This document shows positions 1 through 5,436 of a stretch of DNA of 7,497 bases, in pieces. The first letter of the stretch is position 1; the number at the start of each line of letters is the position of its first letter. The position numbers and the translations under genes are program-made. Source of the stretch: Thermaerobacter marianensis (GTDB lineage: Bacteria > Bacillota > Sulfobacillia > DYIH01); NCBI GenBank assembly GCA_020723785.1, contig DYIH01000078.1, forward strand, positions 1-7,497. The letters are read 5' to 3'. The notes under the pieces are model-generated. The model searched no databases. It was not told the DNA's origin and saw only the letters and a list, made by a program, of their open reading frames with translations.

Positions 1-1524
<1,524 letters not shown>

Positions 1525-1534
1525 GTGCGGGATT

Positions 1535-1540
1535 CCTCCT
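1535..1540 (-). promoter_or_regulatory. Ribosome binding site of pnp (AGGAGG, decides a TTG start)
   Basis: AGGAGG lies 10 nt upstream of the TTG at 1524-1522. An in-frame TGA overlaps the 5' side of this motif, and the codons between it and the TTG (GGA GGA ATC CCG CAC) include no ATG, GTG or TTG. The TTG is therefore the best-supported initiation codon, giving a protein that begins MFDKKIYSTELAGRPL, as expected for the PNPase N-terminus. Confidence 0.85.
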
Positions 1541-1554
1541 CATCTCGGCATGTG

Positions 1555-1570
1555 GCGGGAAAGACCCCGC
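1555..1570 (-). promoter_or_regulatory. Stem-loop in the pnp leader
   Basis: Read on the minus strand, GCGGG at 1570-1566 pairs perfectly with CCCGC at 1559-1555 around the 6-nt loop GTCTTT. It lies between the larger rpsO-pnp stem-loop and the pnp Shine-Dalgarno sequence, ending 14 nt before the AGGAGG. Five GC pairs should be stable in RNA. A role in RNase processing or in PNPase autoregulation, as known for the E. coli pnp leader, is possible but is inference here. Confidence 0.55.
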
Positions 1571-1579
1571 GCGAATCCC

Positions 1580-1618
1580 ATAGACAAAGGGCGGGAAACC
1601 CCGCCCCGGTCTGTCTAT
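1580..1618 (-). promoter_or_regulatory. rpsO-pnp intercistronic stem-loop (processing site or partial terminator)
   Basis: Minus-strand ATAGACA (1618-1612) pairs perfectly with TGTCTAT (1586-1580). Inside it, GGGCGGG (1606-1600) pairs perfectly with CCCGCCC (1595-1589) around the tetraloop GTTT. The two stems are separated by an internal loop of 5 nt (GACCG) and 2 nt (TT), so 14 base pairs form in total. The outer stem includes the rpsO stop codon TAG (1617-1615). The GC-rich inner stem is followed by TTTGTCTAT, too interrupted a T tract for a strong intrinsic terminator. An RNase III-type cleavage site, an mRNA-stabilising 3' end for rpsO or a leaky terminator would fit. In E. coli this same junction holds a terminator and an RNase III site; the comparison is by position, not by sequence. 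Confidence 0.7.
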
Positions 1619-1884
1619 CGAACCCGCAGGCCCAGCCTTTCGACGACTTCCCCGAAACGTTCCGGATCCTGCTTCTTTAGGTAGTTGAGCAGCCGGCGGC
1701 GCTGGCCGACCATCTTCAGCAGGCCGCGCCGGGAATGGTGATCCTTGCGGTGGGTCTGCAGGTGTTCGGTCAACTCGTTGATCCGCACCGTCAGCAGGGC
1801 GATCTGCACCTCCGGCGACCCGGTGTCGCCCGCGTGGCGGCGGTACTCCCCGATGATCGACTGCTTGCGCTCCACGTTCAGCAT
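1615..1884 (-). CDS. rpsO: 30S ribosomal protein S15
   Basis: S15 is a primary 16S rRNA-binding protein that recognises the three-way junction of the central domain and nucleates platform assembly of the 30S subunit. The 89-residue product is the usual full length. It carries the family hallmarks DTGSPEVQIALLT at residues 20-32, His41 and Asp48 of the rRNA-contact surface, and the KDHHSRRGLLKMVGQRRRLL block from residue 47. The ATG start at 1884-1882 is preceded by GGAGGTG with 8-nt spacing. The gene has its own near-consensus promoter (1966-1994) and ends in TAG inside a stem-loop shared with the pnp leader. S15 represses its own translation in several bacteria through leader RNA, so the roughly 75-nt leader here is a candidate for the same control. 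Confidence 0.98.
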   Translation of the reverse strand: MLNVERKQSIIGEYRRHAGDTGSPEVQIALLTVRINELTEHLQTHRKDHHSRRGLLKMVGQRRRLLNYLKKQDPERFGEVVERLGLRVR

Positions 1885-1960
1885 ATTCCCCGCACCTCCA
1901 GTCCGTCGCTCATCCGCCCAGAAGGCCGCCGGGGCCAGCGGCGATCCGCGCGGAAGGCCG
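1885..1960 (-). promoter_or_regulatory. rpsO 5' leader with candidate autoregulatory fold
   Basis: This is the predicted untranslated leader from the inferred transcription start near 1958-1960 to the rpsO ATG. It contains the Shine-Dalgarno GGAGGTG at 1899-1893. A hairpin, GCCGC at 1942-1938 with GCGGC at 1929-1925, has an 8-nt loop. The octamer CGGCCTTC occurs twice, at 1960-1953 and 1928-1921. In each copy GCCTTC can pair with GGAGGT of the Shine-Dalgarno (six pairs, two of them G-U), and the downstream copy overlaps the hairpin, so alternative folds are possible. S15 autoregulation by leader RNA is established in E. coli, Geobacillus and Thermus. That this leader does the same is inference; I did not identify a known S15 leader class. 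Confidence 0.45.
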
Positions 1961-1965
1961 TACTC

Positions 1966-1994
1966 ATTCTAGCACAACGGTTGGTCGATGTAAA
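1966..1994 (-). promoter_or_regulatory. Sigma-A-type promoter for rpsO(-pnp)
   Basis: On the minus strand the -35 hexamer TTTACA (1994-1989) and the -10 hexamer TAGAAT (1971-1966) are separated by exactly 17 nt. Each matches 5 of 6 bases of the TTGACA/TATAAT consensus. The -10 is preceded by TGC, an extended -10 element (TGn). Transcription would begin near 1958-1960, giving a leader of about 75 nt before rpsO. The site is an AT-rich island in a very GC-rich window and is placed where an internal operon promoter would be expected. Confidence 0.8.
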
Positions 1995-2048
1995 ACCGCT
2001 CCCGGTCGCCGTCATGCAGGCGATGCGCTGAACAAGGCTCTGCGCGAA

Positions 2049-2062
2049 GTGAAGTACTTCAC
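2049..2062. repeat. 14-bp perfect palindrome upstream of the rpsO promoter (operator candidate)
   Basis: GTGAAGTACTTCAC reads identically on both strands. It lies in the ribF-rpsO gap, about 55 nt upstream of the -35 hexamer of the rpsO promoter and about 50 nt after the ribF stop. It is AT-richer than its surroundings. As DNA it is symmetrical enough for a dimeric regulator; as RNA it could form a 5-bp stem with a GTAC loop in the read-through transcript. On the minus strand it is followed by TTC, extending its right half into ACTTCACTTC. I do not recognise it as the site of a known regulator. Confidence 0.4.
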
Positions 2063-2073
2063 CGCCCATGCGC

Positions 2074-2087
2074 GGCAGGTGGCTGCC
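2074..2087 (-). repeat. Short stem-loop downstream of ribF
   Basis: Minus-strand GGCAG pairs with CTGCC around a 4-nt loop (CCAC). A smaller CCCC-TGC-GGGG inverted repeat abuts it at 2087-2097. Neither is followed by a T tract, so I do not call an intrinsic terminator after ribF, and read-through from the upstream operon into rpsO remains possible. They may only slow 3' exonucleases or arise from GC richness. Confidence 0.3.
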
Positions 2088-2112
2088 CCCGCAGGGGAGG
2101 CTGGCTGTCCCG

Positions 2113-3081
2113 TCAGCGCGCGGGCGCCCCTGCGCCCTCTCGCGCAGCCAGCAACCGGCGGGCGGCCGCCGCGTCCTCGGCTACCTGGGCCCGCAGGGCG
2201 GCAGCGGACGGGAAGCGGCGCTCCTCCCGCAACCGGGCCACGAAGGCGACCCGCAGAGCGCGGCCGTAGAGGTTCCCGGAAAAGTCGAAGAGGTGTACTT
2301 CGAGGACCTCGCGCCCCTCACCCGGCCGGCCGCCGAAGGTCGGCCGCCAGCCGATGTTGGCTACTCCCGGGTGGAGCCGGCCCTCCCCCACGTCCACCTG
2401 GACGGCATAAACACCGGCGGCCGGCCAACACAGGCCGTCCGGGACCGCCAGATTGGCCGTCGGGAGCCCCAGGGCGCGGCCGCGACCGTCCCCCGGTACC
2501 ACCTTGCCGGCCAGGGAGTAGGGCCGCCCAAGAGCGCGCGCCGCCGCCGCCAGCCGTCCTTCACGTACCGCCCGGCGGATGTCGGTGCTGGACACCGCCC
2601 GCCCGTCGATCCGGACCGGCGGGATCACCTCCACCGAAAACCCCAGTTCCGCCCCCAGACGGGCCAGCACGTCCGGAGTGCCCCGCCCCCGGTGGCCGAA
2701 GGTGAAGTTGTAGCCGACGAAGACGCTCGCCGGGCGGATGCGCCCGGCGAGCCATCCGGCCGCGAATTCCTCGGCCGGGACATGGGCCAGTTCAGCGGTG
2801 AACGGCAGCACCACCAGAGCCTCCACGCCCTGGGCGGCGATGAGCCGCTCCCGCTCATCCAGAGGGGTGAGCAGGGCCGGGGCGTTTGCCGGGTCCAGGA
2901 CGGCCCCGGGATGGGGGTGAAAGGTCATGGCCAGACTGCGGGCCCCCGCCTCCCGCGCCCGGGAGGTCAGTGCGCGGAGCAGCCGCTGGTGCCCCAGGTG
3001 CACGCCGTCGAAGACGCCGATGGCCAGGAACGCCGGGCGGTCATCGGGGGGGAGGTCTTCTGGATGCTCGACAACGATCAC
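2113..3081 (-). CDS. ribF: Bifunctional riboflavin kinase / FAD synthetase
   Basis: RibF phosphorylates riboflavin to FMN and adenylylates FMN to FAD in the cytoplasm. The 322-residue product has the usual bifunctional length. The N-terminal nucleotidyltransferase half shows GVFDGVHLGH at residues 22-31 (the HxGH-type nucleotide-binding motif) and SSTDIR at 164-169. The C-terminal riboflavin kinase half shows GLPTANL with PTAN at 207-210, then GVANIGWRPTF and LEVHLFDF. The chosen start is GTG at 3081-3079, overlapping the truB stop in the sequence GTGA, with AAAGGTG about 11 nt upstream. The frame stays open far upstream, but that part is antisense-free overlap with truB and resembles no protein. 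The overlap implies translational coupling to truB. Flavin synthesis is not obviously linked to translation, but ribF next to truB is a common bacterial arrangement. Confidence 0.96.
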   Translation of the reverse strand: MIVVEHPEDLPPDDRPAFLAIGVFDGVHLGHQRLLRALTSRAREAGARSLAMTFHPHPGAVLDPANAPALLTPLDERERLIAAQGVEALVVLPFTAELAHVPAEEFAAGWLAGRIRPASVFVGYNFTFGHRGRGTPDVLARLGAELGFSVEVIPPVRIDGRAVSSTDIRRAVREGRLAAAARALGRPYSLAGKVVPGDGRGRALGLPTANLAVPDGLCWPAAGVYAVQVDVGEGRLHPGVANIGWRPTFGGRPGEGREVLEVHLFDFSGNLYGRALRVAFVARLREERRFPSAAALRAQVAEDAAAARRLLAAREGAGAPAR

Positions 3082-4019
3082 GGTTCGATCAGCACCTTTT
3101 CCAGTTTGAAGGCGACCTGGCCGGGCGCCCGGGGTTCGGGATAGAGGCGGGCCACGGCCAGGAGCTCGCCGAGGGGGCCGTGCACCCGCACCAGGCGCCC
3201 CGCCAGCGGCCCCGCCAAGGAGTCGGCGGAAATCCGGCCCGCCGGGCGCGGGAACGGCGCTACCCCGTGGGCCAGGCGGCGCGCCTCCTCGGCGCTGACG
3301 GCCACCTGCGGCAGGGCTTCGAGGGCCCGGCTCATCGGCAGCAGGATGGCGCCCAGTGCGCCGCCGCGGACCGCCTCCGCCATCTCTTCCAGGGTGACGC
3401 TCCCCTCCAGGGCGAAGGGGCCGTGACGCAGCCGGACCAGGAAGTACAGGTACGCGCCGCAACCCAGCGCCTGCCCCAGGTCATGGCACAGGGTGCGCAC
3501 ATACGTCCCCTTGGAGCATGTGATGTCCAGCACCGCGACGGCCCGACGCCCGGGTCGCCAGACGGCCAGTTCCAGGGAGAAGACGGTGACCGGACGGGCC
3601 GGCCGTTCCACCGTTTCCCCCCGGCGCGCCAGGCGGTAGAGCCGCTCGCCCCGGTGCTTGACCGCCGAGACCATGGGCGGCGCCTGCCGGATGGTTCCCC
3701 GGAAGCGGGCCAGGGCGGCCTCCAGGGCCTCCCTGGTCACGCCCGAAGCGTCGCCCTCGGATAACACACGCCCGGCGGCGTCCTGGGTATCGGTGGCCAG
3801 CCCGAGGACCGCCACCGCCCGGTAGGCCTTGTCGCTCCCCAAGAGGTATTCGCTGATGCGGGTGGCCCTCCCGACGCAGACGGGCAATACCCCGGCCGCG
3901 CCCGGGTCCAGGGTGCCGGCATGGCCGGCCTTCTTCACCCCCAGGGTGCGCCGCACGAAGGCCACCACGTCGTGCGACGTCATCCCCGGCGGCTTGAGGA
4001 GGTTGAGGACACCATCCAT
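3078..4019 (-). CDS. truB: tRNA pseudouridine-55 synthase
   Basis: TruB converts uridine 55 in the T-loop of tRNAs to pseudouridine and also acts as a tRNA-folding chaperone. The 313-residue product is of normal length. It begins with GVLNLLKPPGMTSHDVV. The catalytic motif AGTLDPGAAGVLP carries the nucleophile Asp38, and the conserved Tyr66 lies in DKAYRA. TYVRTLCHDLGQALGCGA and RLRHGPF complete the synthase domain. The last 70 or so residues look like a PUA-type RNA-binding domain. The ATG start at 4019-4017 has a canonical AGGAGG at 4033-4028, with 8-nt spacing, that overlaps the nrnA stop codon. The 3' end overlaps the GTG of ribF by 4 nt. Confidence 0.97.
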   Translation of the reverse strand: MDGVLNLLKPPGMTSHDVVAFVRRTLGVKKAGHAGTLDPGAAGVLPVCVGRATRISEYLLGSDKAYRAVAVLGLATDTQDAAGRVLSEGDASGVTREALEAALARFRGTIRQAPPMVSAVKHRGERLYRLARRGETVERPARPVTVFSLELAVWRPGRRAVAVLDITCSKGTYVRTLCHDLGQALGCGAYLYFLVRLRHGPFALEGSVTLEEMAEAVRGGALGAILLPMSRALEALPQVAVSAEEARRLAHGVAPFPRPAGRISADSLAGPLAGRLVRVHGPLGELLAVARLYPEPRAPGQVAFKLEKVLIEP

Positions 4020-4032
4020 TTCATTTCCCTCC

Positions 4033-5031
4033 TCACCCCGCAGCGCGGCCCCCGCCGAGCGCCTCCCTGGCGCGGGCCAGGACGAGTTCCCTCGCCTCGG
4101 CGAGCGGCGCCCGGATGGTGCAGCCGGCGGCCCGGGCGTGGCCGCCCCCGCCGAAGTGCGAGGCGATCAGGCTGACGTCGACACGGCGGTTGGAGCGCAG
4201 GCTGACCTTTACCTCGCCCGGCGCCTCCTCGAGGAAAAGGGCGGCGATCTCGACACCCCTCAGGGTGCGCGGGTAGTTGACGATCCCCTCGCTCTCCAGC
4301 GAATGGGCGCCGGCCCGCTGGAAATCCTCCCGCGTGAGGGTGGTCCAGGCCAGGCGCCCGTCCCCGGAAACCTCCAGGGCGGCCAGGGCCGCCTGCAGCA
4401 GGCGCAGGGACGACAGGGACCGGTCCTCCCAGACGGCCCGCGCCACCTCCGCCGGCTTGACGCCGGCCCGGAGGAGCTCCGCGGCGATCTCGTGGGTCGC
4501 CGCGGAGGTGTTCTCGTAGCGGAAGGAGCCGGTGTCGGTGATCAGGGCCACGTAGAGGGCGCAGGCGATGGGGAAGTCCAGGGACACGCCCAGCTCCCTG
4601 ATGAGGGCGTGGGCCACCTCCCCGGCCGCCGCCGCCCGCGGTTCGATGACGTTGACATCCCCGAAGCGCTGGTTGGACGGGTGGTGGTCGATGTTGACGA
4701 GCCGCCGGGCCCGTTCCACCAGGATCTTGGCGGGGCCGATGCGGTCCAGGTCGCCGCAGTCGAGGAACACGGCGGCGTCGAACTCGCCCCCGACCTCGCT
4801 GTAGTGTACGAATTCCTCGATGCCGGGCAGGAACAGGAGGTTGGCCGGCAGGTCGTCGGCCCGCACCAGAACCGCCGTTTTGCCCAGGCGGCGCAGGGCC
4901 AGGCCCAGCGCCAAGCTGGATCCGATGCTGTCCCCGTCGGGGCGCACGTGAAGCATCAGGGCGAAGCGCTGCCCCCGGCGCAGGCAGTCCAGCGCCGCCG
5001 CGCGTTCAGAAGCTTGCTGTTCGCTCGTCAA
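4033..5031 (-). CDS. nrnA: DHH-family bifunctional oligoribonuclease / pAp phosphatase
   Basis: NrnA hydrolyses 2-5-nt RNA fragments left by other nucleases and dephosphorylates 3'-phosphoadenosine 5'-phosphate to AMP. The 332-residue product is full length. The DHH domain shows its metal-binding motifs in order: DGDSIGS (Asp32 and Asp34), DCGD (Asp91), NIDHHPSN (DHH at 115-117) and ITDTGSF (Asp166). The C-terminal DHHA1 substrate-binding domain ends with GGGGHARAAG at 294-303. The start is TTG at 5031-5029, overlapping the rbfA TGA as TTGA; the next Met is residue 26, already inside the first beta strand, so a later start is unlikely. GAGAGGA lies 12 nt upstream inside rbfA. It replaces Orn in many Firmicutes and here shares an operon with PNPase, whose short end products are its expected substrates. 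The precise oligonucleotide preference cannot be read from sequence. Confidence 0.94.
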   Translation of the reverse strand: MTSEQQASERAAALDCLRRGQRFALMLHVRPDGDSIGSSLALGLALRRLGKTAVLVRADDLPANLLFLPGIEEFVHYSEVGGEFDAAVFLDCGDLDRIGPAKILVERARRLVNIDHHPSNQRFGDVNVIEPRAAAAGEVAHALIRELGVSLDFPIACALYVALITDTGSFRYENTSAATHEIAAELLRAGVKPAEVARAVWEDRSLSSLRLLQAALAALEVSGDGRLAWTTLTREDFQRAGAHSLESEGIVNYPRTLRGVEIAALFLEEAPGEVKVSLRSNRRVDVSLIASHFGGGGHARAAGCTIRAPLAEARELVLARAREALGGGRAAG

Positions 5032-5420
5032 CCGTCGTTGCCGTCCTCTCTCGCCGGGCGTGCCGGTCCGCCAGCCTCGTTGCGCCGGATCTCCGCCAGC
5101 AGCCGGGCGATGTGCGCCCCGTGCGCGATGGACTCGTCGGCCACGAAGACCAGTTCCGGCGCGAACCGCAACCGCAGCCGCCGCCCCACCTCGCCGCGGA
5201 TGAACCCGCGGGCGCTTTCCAGGGCCGCCATGGTCTGCCGGCGCTCCTCCTCGCCGCCCAAGACGCTGATGTAGACGCGCGCGTTGCGCAGGTCGCCGCT
5301 GACCTCCACGCTGGTCACCGACGCGAACCCTACGCGCGGGTCCTTCATCTCATTACGCATGATGTCGCTGATTTCTTCCCTGATGGCTTCGCGGATCCTC
5401 CTGACCCTCTCCTGGGCCAT
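5028..5420 (-). CDS. rbfA: 30S ribosome-binding factor A
   Basis: RbfA is a small KH-fold protein that binds immature 30S subunits and assists late 16S rRNA maturation near helix 1, including at low temperature. The product is 130 residues, within the family range. It shows the N-terminal helix RVRRIREAIREEISDIM, then DPRVGF at residues 27-32, the conserved VEVSGDLRNARVYISVLG from residue 38, and RLRLRFAPELVFVADES in the second half. The tail of about 15 residues is Gly/Pro/Arg/Asp-rich and probably disordered. I chose ATG at 5420-5418; an in-frame GTG three codons upstream (5429-5427) is an alternative that adds VRS. It starts 13 nt after infB and overlaps the TTG of nrnA by 4 nt. The ylxP gene found between infB and rbfA in Bacillus is absent. 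Confidence 0.95.
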   Translation of the reverse strand: MAQERVRRIREAIREEISDIMRNEMKDPRVGFASVTSVEVSGDLRNARVYISVLGGEEERRQTMAALESARGFIRGEVGRRLRLRFAPELVFVADESIAHGAHIARLLAEIRRNEAGGPARPAREDGNDG

Positions 5421-5436
5421 ACTCCTCACGTCCCTA
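5421..5436 (-). promoter_or_regulatory. rbfA translation start region with crowded ribosome binding site
   Basis: From the infB TAG (5436-5434), the minus strand reads TAGGGACGTGAGGAGT, then the rbfA ATG. The best purine tract, AGGAG (5426-5422), is only 1 nt from the ATG, too close for normal use. AGGGA (5435-5431) overlaps the infB stop and sits at a workable 10 nt from the ATG. The in-frame GTG lies between them, 1 nt from AGGGA. I therefore favour ATG with AGGGA, or re-initiation by ribosomes finishing infB. Confidence 0.5.

Noticed and set aside
1878..2069. Possible small minus-strand protein (63 codons) in the ribF-rpsO gap
   Set aside because: The frame runs through the predicted promoter and leader and overlaps the rpsO start. 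It has no clear Shine-Dalgarno before its ATG at 2069, and its sequence shows no recognisable feature.
2087..2097. CCCC-TGC-GGGG inverted repeat as a ribF terminator
   Set aside because: The stem is only 4 bp and no T tract follows it, so it does not meet the pattern of an intrinsic terminator.
3082..3462. Upstream extension of the ribF frame by 127 codons
   Set aside because: This part overlaps truB on the same strand in another frame and is Arg/Pro/Gly-rich without any family resemblance. RibF motifs begin soon after the GTG at 3081.
3829..5274. Long plus-strand open frame (481 codons) opposite truB, nrnA and rbfA
   Set aside because: It spans three genes with clear motifs on the other strand, including their junctions, and its translation is low in recognisable structure. 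It is a codon-bias shadow.
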